A stretch of 64,000 nt of DNA. Origin: Dysidea avara (lineage: Eukaryota; Porifera; Demospongiae; Dictyoceratida; Dysideidae). The stretch spans positions 36,351,933 to 36,415,932 of the forward strand of contig NC_089279.1 in assembly GCF_963678975.1 (NCBI RefSeq). The letters are read 5' to 3'. Position 1 is the first letter of the stretch. Each line of letters opens with the position of its first letter. The translations under genes were made by a program, and so were the position numbers. The notes beneath the pieces were generated by a model that was given only the letters and a program-made list of their open reading frames with translations, made no database searches and was not told the DNA's origin. Shown here piece after piece: positions 24,411 through 34,513 of the stretch.

Positions 24411-27400
24411 TAACAACACACCACAATGTACATAACACCACATAAAGGGAAACCTTGCCGTCAGCAAAATTTGGTGAATGACCATGAATTCACCAAATTT
24501 TCCCCATCCAAATATTTGCATGTGAGAAGAAACAGCCACTTCGCTTTTTCTTTAAGGCTTGTTCACTATAATGTATAGAGACAAGTCAATTTCAAACCTG
24601 CTACAGATGGAAACAAGGTGCCACTACTGAAGCTAGTACTTAAGGGTCACAGGATGGTAGCACACGTGGTATATATCCTTGAACCCTGGAGTTCAGGCAA
24701 AACATCCATATCCACTATTCCAGAGATTTGACTTCAGCGCAGAGGAGGTTGGACACGCACATGTGAGTGCATACATTTTGTATTGAAAGTTTAACCAAGT
24801 GCTAACGAAAGTTTTTACAAATACCATTCGAGAGTGCACTTCAAGTTTAGTCTATTCAGCCAGTCTACCCCATTCAACCCCACTACTCCTGGCACGAAAA
24901 TCGCTCTTGAAATCTACAGGGATCACGTGTGTAAGCGTTTGCTGGGTGGAATCGATCTGTAATACCATAGGAACGCCTTATGTACATGTATTTTAGCACG
25001 ATAATTATCGAAGAAAGCAATGTGCATGCTAACAAAGCCTCTCAGGGTATTGAAAAAGAAGAGCGGACGCCACTAGCTTGGCCTCACAGAGAATCGAACA
25101 GAGAATTAGAAACTCGCACACTTGCCTTGCAATAAGAATTTGCTGTTCATCTTAAGAAGCACAAGGTAACGTGGTATGGATATTGCTAAACATTTCTTTA
25201 TCGCTTACTCCTCGTCACATATTAGAAATATGCAATTAACATTAATAAATTTCAGAAGCACTTATATCGTGTCCAACCTCCTCTGACTTCAGCGTGAGCT
25301 TGTAGTTGATTGGTGAAATGTCAGAATAGTAGACACCCGTGCATGGCATGCTAGGTAAAGCAATTAGTAATTAAGTAAACAAGTTATGCCAACAATTTGC
25401 CAAGTTTTATTTCGCCAACAATGCTATTTCACCAAATATTCTAAATTTCCTTCATATGGCACAATCAGTTACACAATGCATGCACACACACACGCGCGCG
25501 CACGCACACACACAAAGCAAGCAGAACCCTTCAAGTCACACTTATCCAGTAAAACAATAGGCAATTTTAGGTGCTAAGAACAAAATTTAATGTGCGGGAG
25601 GTTGTACGATGTCTTACAAGTGAAGGTGTGGGCACTCTAAGTCTGATTATATGTACCTTCAGAAGATCATCCTGATTAGCCAGCATTTCATCTTGTTCCA
25701 GCTCCTTTAGAAAAGAGTTAGCATCCTTCATTTCACTGAAGCTCTCAGCAGGTTGTATGGCATCATCACTACCAAACTCCACCTCGCTACTTGTGGTCAC
25801 TGACTCAGAGTCACTCTCCTGTGGCTGAAGGTAAGGCAGCGTTGTGTCCGTGGTCACTAGGATCTGCGAAGATGCGACCACCTCAGCTGCTGTAGATGGG
25901 ATACTTGTAACAGACGATGGTGACTTGTCCCACTCTGTAAACCCCACTGCTGTTGGCCGCTCTACTTCAGAGGGCTTGGATGAACCATGAAGGAAATCAG
26001 TACGTGTAACACTTGGTAGCTTAACATTTTTCTGCAGTATAGCTAAACTGTCCGTGGAAATAGTATGAGATTGGATGTTAGTAGACAATGAAGTAGTGAG
26101 TATATCAGAATGAGGTACCATACCAGCTGTACAAACTAGACCAGCCAGGCTGACAGCATCCTCACCAGTAACCTTCTCCTGGCCTGCAGTGACGGGAGGT
26201 CTGAGGCTGGCCAATAAACTGTCCCTGGCCATTAATGCATCAAGGTTGCTAGGCTCAAACAAGCTAAACTGTAACTGATGATCAAGCAGACTGAATGGTT
26301 GATTGTCAGTGAGGAAGTTGGTCTCACTAGGAGTACTACTGCTCACACTATCATTACCATCGTCATCATCATCATCATCATTATCTGAGTCAGCTCCAAC
26401 TAGGGGGCCTTCCCGCTCTAATACATTAGTTCTGGTAGTATCAGTAGGCTGTTGTTGTTGCTGTTGTTTCTTGCTATCATCTGACACATTTTCACCATCT
26501 AGTAGTGGTCGATCAGTGATAGGTACAGCACTAGTGGTGGTAGCTGGAGGTTCACTAGTAGCTGCTGTGTCTGATGTTGTCGTTGGTGCTACTACAGTCA
26601 AACTCTCCAGCCCATCTCCTTGTCTTCTTAGTACATTAGTAAGGGAGCCCACCCTGTGAGCCCTTGGTGACTCTGCCAGCAGCGTACTGGCAAGGTTTAT
26701 TGAAGGGAGGGAAGATGAACGAAGGTTAAAGCCACGAGATGGTTGGGATGTAGGTACAGGTGTAGCCTCGTGTTCTACCATATCATCTAACTGTTGTACT
26801 CCATCACTACTTAGCGATGTCACAGAATCATTAGTGGATAATAAGTGACCATCTTGCTGCTCTGTAGCCTCCGTAGCTAATGTGTGATCAGTCTCTGACA
26901 CTTCCGAGGTGGATAAATATGATGACATTTTTAGGTACTGAGATGGTAACTGTGATACTACAGTGGGTGGGGCTGTGGACCAGAGTGTAGCCCCACCTAC
27001 ATCTGTCTGCAACAATAGTTTATCAATGTCCACCTGAGGATCTTCAACAACTTCCAGTTTTGCTGTTAACTGTTCTAGTTTATTAGATGGTTCTCTTTCC
27101 TGAATGACATTGCTTCCCTTCAATTCAACTGCTGACTGTTCCATCACAACAGGCTCTGGAGGTCCATCATCACTTCTCAAACTGGTAGTGGAGCCAGTTA
27201 AGATGGAGTGGCTGGAGCTGGCACTGCTGTTGCTGCTTAATTGTCTGGCAATGTCAGGAGATTCTGATGGCATCGGACTAGCTACCGGCATTGTGGCCAC
27301 ATCTGAGTCTGCTTCACTGTCAGCTTTCTGGCCTGTTATAACCGGCATGAGAAACTGAGAGGAGCCTGTATACAAGACGAACAGTCCACTATGCCAACAC

Positions 27401-28069
27401 AGCAAATTATGTTAGTTACTACAGTGGCTCAGTGGATAAGGATTTTAGTTACTAACTAGACTACAAATGGTATGCCTAGAAATTTTGTGGGGTACCAAGT
27501 TTTGTATAGGAGTAAAATTTCAGTAAAAAATATTCCTACAATTGAATACACTGAGCTACTATGATCAAAAATTTTACTGTATAAAAAATAAAATTTAGCC
27601 ATACAATAGTTTTAGACAAGATGTGTCACCAACACACACTCACTCAACATTGACGGATCATCAGTTATAATACTGGGAGGGTTAGAGGAGACTTGACTAA
27701 TGTCTAAAGAGATATCATTTGACGGCGGGTGGTGACTGGTGCCCTCCAAATGTGCCGCCTTAATGGACCCCAATAACTCATTGATGTTCTCCTTGCTCAA
27801 ATGACTACGAGTACACACATATTACTAATGATAACACACAGTAGATAGTACCTTGCTAGTGGAGTGGAGTCATTTCTAATTCGTGAACTCAATCCGCTCA
27901 ATATTTCTTTGGATGTCAGGGACTCGTCTACGCTGCTGCTCGCGTCTTGTCTGGCTCTTCCATCTTCAGGTTTTAGCGCTGTCGAGGCATAAGCTGGCGG
28001 TCCAAAGTCAGCAGTTGAGAGCAACGCCAAGTCGCTGGGATTAGCGCTTAGCCGTTTGTCGTCTTCCAT
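9719..28069 (-). CDS. CEP192: CEP192 / SPD-2 family centrosome scaffold
   Basis: Twenty-one minus-strand exons: 27852-28069, 27644-27804, 25657-27365, 23816-23986, 19172-22591, 18107-18961, 17564-17920, 16703-17065, 15902-16442, 15391-15445, 15275-15340, 15122-15227, 13973-14189, 13208-13290, 13061-13153, 11766-11825, 11657-11740, 11420-11607, 10033-10171, 9898-9962 and 9719-9851. They total 9084 nt with every phase matching, giving 3027 aa (human CEP192 is about 2540). CEP192 builds pericentriolar material and recruits Aurora A and Plk kinases in mitosis. Exon 4 carries TTSWGV and YFAEGSHQLGAL, matching the human TSWG and EFFAQRSEALG segment. Exons 6-21 follow the human C-terminal immunoglobulin-like (ASH/MSP) domains in order; examples are WGGVAVGSTKMEKF, GYGGTSQLNIINGRKS, VIKVQIRDDID and HGILTIRTSAGHQLLAELKG. 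The extra length is mostly the repeat-bearing exon 5. One intron (11741-11765) appears to be only 25 nt. Larger introns hold SINE, MITE and minisatellite repeats. Confidence 0.93.
11289..11376. repeat. (CA)n microsatellite
   Basis: About 44 uninterrupted CA units in the CEP192 intron between exons 18 and 19, ending some 45 bases from the donor. Confidence 0.95.
12658..12976. mobile_element. 319-bp inverted-repeat element carrying a tRNA-like head
   Basis: Ends are perfect 11-bp inverted repeats, AGGTGCACCGA. Within the element, 12793-12870 reads like a tRNA gene turned SINE: an A-box-like GTAGCACCGTGGG at 12793 and a B-box-like GGGTTCAATCCCC at 12842, at the normal tRNA spacing. It lies in the CEP192 intron between exons 15 and 16. 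Either a SINE jumped into a MITE or the mobile element took up a tRNA-like sequence. No target-site duplication was found. Confidence 0.6.
14690..14900 (-). repeat. dispersed ~200-bp repeat, copy 1
   Basis: Shares long stretches with the reverse complement of 54720-54900, including GAGGAGCCACA, TGCCAGAGGAGCC, AATCCCAGAC and ACAGGGAGTCA, and with a shorter piece at 43427-43475. It lies in a CEP192 intron. It has no coding capacity and is probably a SINE or MITE family of this genome. Confidence 0.6.
21060..22150 (-). repeat. coding tandem repeat in CEP192 exon 5
   Basis: About thirty degenerate copies of a 12-codon (36-bp) unit reading roughly SSSGLNIGGVLP, at about residues 900-1260 of the protein. 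Copies differ in a few bases and some are truncated or joined, so the array has expanded by unequal exchange while keeping frame. It should be an unstructured, Ser-rich and phosphorylatable linker in front of the conserved domains. Confidence 0.9.
23060..23135 (-). repeat. tRNA-derived SINE head
   Basis: On the minus strand there is an A-box-like GGTAGCACAGTGG (23108-23131, partly doubled) and, about 40 bases on, a B-box-like GGGTTTGAGCCC at 23065-23076. The spacing fits RNA polymerase III promoters. It does not fold as a functional tRNA, and a doubled 'CTGTGCTACCA' disturbs the 5' part. It lies in the CEP192 intron between exons 4 and 5. Confidence 0.55.
24074..24192. repeat. 17-bp minisatellite
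   Basis: Seven tandem units of GTGTCCTGATTATCAAG with A/G and C/T variants. The unit is taken from the body of a dispersed repeat ('cctgtgtattacggacac...gtcctgattatcaag') of which a single-unit copy exists at 54535-54600. The array therefore expanded inside a transposon copy, in the CEP192 intron between exons 3 and 4. Confidence 0.9.
24336..24408. repeat. (CA)n microsatellite
   Basis: Uninterrupted CA repeat in the CEP192 intron between exons 3 and 4. Confidence 0.95.
24466..24501. repeat. perfect hairpin, 14-bp arms
   Basis: The arms AAAATTTGGTGAAT and ATTCACCAAATTTT are separated by 8 bases. Similar CACCAAAT and GCCAAATT words near 25390-25445 suggest that 24450-25450 is one worn element into which the 24740-25285 element was inserted. 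Confidence 0.6.
24740..25285. mobile_element. 546-bp MITE with 18-bp TIRs and 9-bp target duplication
   Basis: Both ends are the perfect inverted repeat CAGAGGAGGTTGGACACG. It is flanked on both sides by the identical 9-mer ACTTCAGCG (24731-24739 and 25286-25294), a clear target-site duplication. No transposase coding is seen, so it is non-autonomous. Intact TIRs and duplication point to recent insertion. A 9-bp duplication fits Mutator-like or related superfamilies, while the CAG start is more like hAT; I leave it unassigned. Confidence 0.85.
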
Positions 28070-28142
28070 CCCGCCTAGCTTAAAGCGCGTCTAAAATGTT
28101 TTTAATGACTCACGTGATGGTGTAAATTGTCACGCGGTTAAC
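28070..28142. promoter_or_regulatory. 73-bp bidirectional promoter between CEP192 and Acinus
   Basis: Only 73 bp separate the ATG of CEP192 (minus, 28069) from the ATG of Acinus (plus, 28143). The stretch contains TCACGTGA (a full E-box palindrome) at about 28110 and no TATA box. Both transcripts must start inside this stretch or within the partner's first exon. Confidence 0.7.
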
Positions 28143-31100
28143 ATGGCGTCTGCAATCCAGGTACAGGTTGATGTGCACTCACTGCGGTCGGCGCAGTTGC
28201 AGATAGAGCTTAAAAGACGAGGCCTAAGCAGCAGCGGCAAAAAATCCGAGCTCCGACGTAGACTAGAAGAAGTAAGAATTGTAATCCATAGCAAATATAG
28301 CGTAGCGTATGTCGTCGCGACTTGTATGTACCTATTGTGGCGTACTTATATGCACTAGTAGAGAACAAGGTATCCAAAACTTATTTGGTGAGCGTTATTT
28401 AGGGGTGTCACCTTGTCGGTATTTTGTAGGCGCTTAAAAAAGAAAGGGATGCAGCAGCCGAAAAGGCGACCGCTAGCAGTGCTCAGGGTAGTGTAGAAGT
28501 AGCAGCGAGTAACGCTGAAGAGAGCAGTACTCAACAAGTCCAAAATACAACAATGGACAGTTCAATTTCAGACGTTCAGAATTCACCAGCAGCTGCAAAA
28601 GAAGTAGCACCAACAAATGAAACGAAAGAGATATTAAGTAAGGAAAATACCTCTACTGACATTGTTACTGATAAAAAAGAGACTGGTAATTCTACTGGAG
28701 ACCAGCCAGAGAAAGAGAGCACTACAAGCCAGGACAATAAGGAGACCTCACATGATAAAGATGGTCCCTCTCAAACTGCACTACAAGACAGTACACAAGT
28801 TGCCACACCACAAGATGTTGAGGATAAAGGTAATTCTCAGTCAGCTGCAGAGGTCTCCATGGAAGCAGACGAGTTGGTTGTGCATACAGTTGATGAAGAT
28901 GATTTTAAAATTGAGGAACAGTCCAGGTCTCAGGTGAGCAAGAAGAAGAAGAGGAAGTCAGGGGAATTACCCACTGGTACTGCAGATGAACGAGTAGGTT
29001 GTCCTAATAATATGTCATCGTTGACCTTGTTGTCACAGAATGAGTCTGATGCTCCGGCAGTAAAGAAGCGGAAGATCAATTTGCAAGGTAATCCATTGTC
29101 AGCTACCTGTGTTTTTTTGTTTTTCTGTAGCACTAATACTAAACCTATAGTAATTGTATTTTATTGTAGGGTCGGTGGGTACACCATCTGGAAGTTCAGA
29201 GCGCAAGAGGAAATGGAAGTCATCATCTTCCAAAATGTCAGCCACAAGTATCAGTTCTGATGTGTTAAAGGTACCTCCCCCCACTCCAGCTGTGTAATGG
29301 TCACTGTCACATTGTGGATTACAGAAGATCATCCCAGACTCTGTGACAAAGGAGGTGACTAGTGAAGACGTGTTTGCTGAGTCTGATACAACAAGATCAC
29401 ATGATCCCATTACCAAGTCTGATGATGTGGATACTACTACTAAAACTGGTATGGATTTGTATGTATGTGAGGAATCCCCACCAAAACAAATTGGCGTCTT
29501 CCCAAGATGCTGCCATCAAAAAACTATTATAGAATGGCAACAGGTGTTTTAATGAAAGATACTTAGCATGTCTAATGTCAGGTCTAGCATTAACTGTTAG
29601 GAAACGCATCACAGAAGCACTGATGCTAAACTGATTTTTCACTTCTTACAAGGAAAATTTTTCATATCTACACCGTCCTTGCACTATTGTAATAGGGAAT
29701 GGATAGCTTCACTTATTGCAAACGATTTTGTTGCAGAAAATAAGTCACCTTTATTGATCAATCACGAGATGTGGTTTACCGCATGTTGTTGGAATACCAC
29801 TACTGTGTCTATCCATTCAATGGTGTATGTTCTATTAGAAAGTAATTGATCAGTGCCCTGTATATAAAATCAATGGGCTTCTAGTTCATTATTATTTGAA
29901 TACTTGTTAACGGGTGACTGGGTGGGATGGTCACCTTAATACAATTTATTGTATGTAATACCATTTATCCATATCTATTCAGATCATGATGATATAAAAG
30001 AAAGGGAGAGGATGAGGTTAGCTGAGGAAGAAACGAGACGAAGAATTGAGGTGAGACTAAGGGAGAGACAAGACGGAGAATTACTAGAACAACAGAGACG
30101 TTCTGATGTGTCTGAGGGTGACCTTGCTGCTAATAAAGAAGGTGTGTACTGTGTGTGTGTGTTGTGCGTAATGTGTTGTGTCTCACGTACACAGGTAATG
30201 TGCGACAATTGAAGAGTGACCACAATTAGTGTGCAGCTAGTGTGTTCCGGTGACGTCAGGTAGAATTGTGTGCTCCCATGTCATCCCCTGCCAGACGCTG
30301 TTGTATGTCATGATGTGGGGGATGGGGTGGGGAGAGGGTGACAAGACAGAGGGACATTTTATGGTGTAACGTGTGTTGGGAAATTCTGGTGGGAAAACAT
30401 CAGTTAATTTGTCAGGTTATCCCTGTTCCAACTTTAACTCCAACCATTCAGTGTTATAGACCAGTTATCCCTCCACAAATTCCCTCATATAAGTAGTCAA
30501 CGGTTAAGTGTAGTGATGGGTCTGAAATGAAGTGATTGTATCCACAAAAATATGAAACAATATAATGATATGTAGAATAGTAGGGTACACAAATAATTGC
30601 AATTCCACTTTCAATTAGCCTAATATTATAATACACATGTAAAGCTTGTACCGTAGCACACTTAGAGCAGCTTGAACCTATTGATCACTGCTGACTGACC
30701 CATCCGCCAAAGATAAGTGGATAGCTAATTGAGGGTGCATTCCCCATAGCTATTTACTTTGCCAATGACACCAATAGTGGTATTACTCCAGACTTTCCCC
30801 TTTGCTAAAGTTTTCTATTAGTCCTGAGCATCCAAGACATGACTTGTATACACCAAGGTAGATATGCATGTATCGTGTACTCTTATATCCTTCATTATAA
30901 AATACTTCACCTCATACAGACCCATCATTATAATGTGTTACAGAACATTTCATTGTGGGTTTCCATTATCATTTAGTAATAGTGGATTATAATCAAGCAA
31001 TAAGAGTGCGGTCACCGATAACCAATCGTAGTCCAGCATCATGTATATTGCATGTTGCCAACCTGGTGAGACCATTTGCCCAGTGTCAGTTGAAGGAGTT

Positions 31101-34100
31101 GTTGACAGAAGATGGAGCTTTAGTGGATGGTGGATTCTGGATCAATAAGATTAAGAGTCATTGTTTTGCTGTGGTTAGTTCATAGTCAGTGTGTTTGTGT
31201 GTGCTATCTAGGTGATATGTACTTTAGTATGAGAGTTTGGAGGTAGCCATAGCAACACGTAACAGGCTGGATGGTGTGAAGTGGCCAGTCACAAATCCAA
31301 AGGTTCTCTCTGTTGAATTTGCTGATGAAGATAAGGTGATGTTTGTGATTGTGGTTCCTTGTGATGAAATAGTGTTTACATTATCGTATGGTAGTGGTTG
31401 TGAAGGTTTGTTGTTTCCTGCTGGAAAGAAAAATTGTCATCCTTGAGTTTTGATAGTATTGGTGAAGTCTATTAAATATGCTACCAGAATGCTTCCATGC
31501 AATTTTTTTAATTTAGAATTTTCTACTGATTCCTCAGAGAAGCCCAAATCATAAATACATGCAAAGAAGTGTCTGCTTTTGTATTCATGTTGTTATGGGC
31601 ATTATTTAGCTAGTATCCGTAGTTGCACTTAGGTACAGAACATCATTATGGATCATGTGCACCTTCTGCTAGTTCTATCACTATTCTGGTGTCACATGTT
31701 TGTATGTACACGATTGAGTCATGTCACACCTCCTGCATGCGTTTTATACTGTCGTTCTAGTTGTACCCATGAAATATAATAATCGACGCCTCTGATGATG
31801 TGGTGGTTGAGGTGTGATAATCCTTTGATAGTTGTCTTGTTCCTTAGGTGGTCACACTAACTGATGGAGCTCTGTCACTGTCTAGTGGAGTTACTGCAGA
31901 GGCCAGTCAGCCCCACCCACCTAAAGTTGAAGAGAAACCTCAACAAAACACTGGTCAGTACCACATATGTGATTTGTGACTGGATCTGCATGCCCTTTTT
32001 AAAAAATTCCATTTTATTACTTTTCCTTTAGCCAAAGGAATGGTCTAGCAAAGTTTCAGCCATAGAAGCCAAGAGCTTTAGAAATCAGTGCTACAAAATG
32101 GTAACACAGAAAGATTGATTTGTACTGTGATAATACAAAGAATAGATTACGGGTGCTTGATAAAATGGCTATAACTTACAAATGCAGTTTTGTACAGAGA
32201 TGTATCATGTTCCCCATGAACAGGTGAATCCATTGCTGGATAAGTGATGTATTACAGGTCCTTCCTACAACCAAGGTGAAGGTGAAAACTGTGATAAAAG
32301 ATGATAGTGGCCCACTCATCTACCACAACATAAGCTAGTGCTCATATCTTCCATCTCCTTGGGAGCACTAACACGAAGCAAAGATTTTCCAAACTCCTCA
32401 TTGACCAAGGGTTTAGCTGTTAGCACCTTTTCCTTCCATGTGAAACAAGCACTCAAAAAGGTTTATGGATTTTTTATAGTGTCACCTTAATCTGTTTATT
32501 GCACTGTAAGATTAGGCTTGCATGAACATGTGGGATTCTTGCTGATCTGGTTACGTTTATGAAATGTGTAATTTGTGAGTATGGAACTCTTTAAATTGTT
32601 GTTTAGTACATAATAAATGGTAAAGTCTTGATACTAGTGTTGTTTTCCTGTTGTTATTAGCTGTTGCCAAAGAGACTACACAAACAGCAGAACAACCAAG
32701 CAAACAACAGGAAGGTGAAGAAGACGTCACAAACAAGTCTGCTGTCAACAGGTTGGATGAGTTGTTCAAGAAGACAATCGCCGCACCTCAGATATACTGG
32801 CTACCCCTCACCTCTGAAGAAGTGAGTGTGGGTGTGGCTTGTTAGTGAGTGGGGCTCCACGTGTGTGTGGTTTTATGCCATCCAATGGTTGAAACTTTCA
32901 CTTTGTAATTTGACTATCCCAGGTCCACCACATTGCTGTTGTATCCTTAATGTCCTATATTGTGCACATACCTCAATTCTTTGCGGGTTTAAAGAGCCTC
33001 ATTAATAAAAGTCAAGGAACTCTTAGGTGGGGTAAATTAATTCTTATAGCCTATTGTTCAAAAGCCTGTTCATTGGGCTACTTGGAGAAGGTTAATGAAC
33101 ACTGTAACTACAGCGGCTTACTTGTAATGAAGTGGTGAACAACAGTGACTCGCGTCTCTGTGTTTCGAAACTACTCTTACCATGTCTTTAATTTTAATTG
33201 TGAGTTTACTCACGTGAGGCATATATAGCCTGATACAAAAATTTCTCACGAAACAAACGGAACTGGTTACAAGTTGATAGGAGCAACCACCATGGATAAT
33301 TTTATAAAGGTATGTAAAGGGTTAACGTGTTTCCCTACCAAAAAGTTATTTCCATGGCTAGTTTTGGCCTCACTGTTTAGAATAGTGCTGCGTGATAGTA
33401 GAAAATTCACTATCAGGATAGATATTGAAGTATTATTCACAATACGATAATATCACAATAATTACACTGGAATGATCCTTAGTCAAGTTCCAAGTATTCA
33501 ATGCATAAATAAACATACTAACATAATTAACACCATCATAGATTACTATATGGTTTTCTTGTAAACTCATCAATTAGGTAATTAATTGCATGGGCAGCCA
33601 ATATTTTTACATTTTTTGTTACTGCCTTGCAGCAAAAAATTTTCCATGATAAAGTAAGCCATGCAGTTATAAGCCAGCTTCTCAAGCAGCATTTTTAGTG
33701 GGATTCTAGACACTTTGCAAAGTGATCGACTAATTATGTGGGCAGCCGATAAATATACACAGCTTGTTATAGCCTTTCAACCAAACATTTTGCAAATAAG
33801 CAAGCCTAAAGAGTTACAAAACAGTTAAATAAACTTGGTAACAATGTTTCTACTAATCTTACAGCAATATCGCGATAGTAAGCTGTTAGTATCGTATCGC
33901 GATAATGATTTTTTCGATCGCAAGTATCAGACTATCGATGTTATCGCTCAGCACTAGTTTAAGGAAAAACCCTTGATATCATTTAAATTCTTGTTACATT
34001 GTAAGTAGAATGATGTAAATTGCGTAGCCATAGGATGGGTGCTTTGAAAGTTAAGCACTTTGTGCAAGGCACTCGTATCCGAGCCAGTTTTCTGGCTTGT

Positions 34101-34513
34101 GCGGGTTTAAGGGTTAAGCTATCCTTGATTGTAGTGACTACAAATATGTGAGAATGCACTGTGTTTCTGGATGGTATGTCTTGTGAAACTTTGTGGGTAT
34201 TCAGTACATGATGTACTTGTATAGGGTGAGAAACGTTTGGCTGCTATCAAGGCTGAGGAAGAAGAGAGGAGACAACGACGTGAGCAACGTCGGAAAGAGA
34301 GAGAAGAGAAAGGTGAGCATCTTGTTATAATGTTGACTACTACGTAATGTTTTGTTATGTACAGAGAAGTTAGCTCAGGAGGAGAGAGAGAAAAGAATGA
34401 AGGAACGAGAGGAAGAGAGACAACAGAGGAGAAGACGACGGTCAGGTAGTACACATCGCAGTCGATCCAGAAGCAGACATCGTAGCCACTCAAAGGAGAG
34501 ACGTTCCAAATAA
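28143..34513 (+). CDS. ACIN1: Acinus homologue (SAP, RRM, RSB motif, RS tail)
   Basis: Eleven exons: 28143-28271, 28430-29087, 29170-29270, 29325-29448, 29983-30141, 30944-31173, 31228-31335, 31848-31953, 32661-32821, 34225-34312 and 34365-34513. All phases match, 670 aa. Acinus is a nuclear protein of the ASAP complex (with SAP18 and RNPS1) at the exon junction complex and in splicing. Residues 9-43 are a SAP DNA-binding motif (LRSAQLQIELKRRGLSSSGK). The middle is Ser/Thr/Glu-rich, with ERKRKWKSSS and KIIPDS matching the human RKRRW and LIPD segment. The RRM reads ILHVANLVRPFAQCQLKELL and FWINKIKSHCFAV, as in human Acinus. The RNPS1/SAP18-binding motif NRLDELFKKT...APQIYWLPLT is present, then a Lys/Glu/Arg coiled region and an Arg-Ser tail. 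Exon 6 could also start at about 30975 in the same phase. It is half the length of human Acinus-L because the middle is short. Introns carry MITEs. Confidence 0.93.
33383..33956. mobile_element. 574-bp inverted-repeat element in Acinus intron
   Basis: Left end TAGTGCTGCGTGATAGT and right end ATGTTATCGCTCAGCACTA are imperfect inverted repeats. The flanks GTTTAGAA and GTTTAAGG look like a worn 8-bp target-site duplication, as hAT elements make. The interior is AT-rich and dense in GCGATA words, with no coding. Confidence 0.65.

Noticed and set aside
28105-28115. CACGTG boxes near several gene starts as a shared regulatory code
   Set aside because: About fifteen CACGTG sites were counted in the window, roughly what chance predicts, and most are not near starts. 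Only the position in the 73-bp promoter is worth noting.
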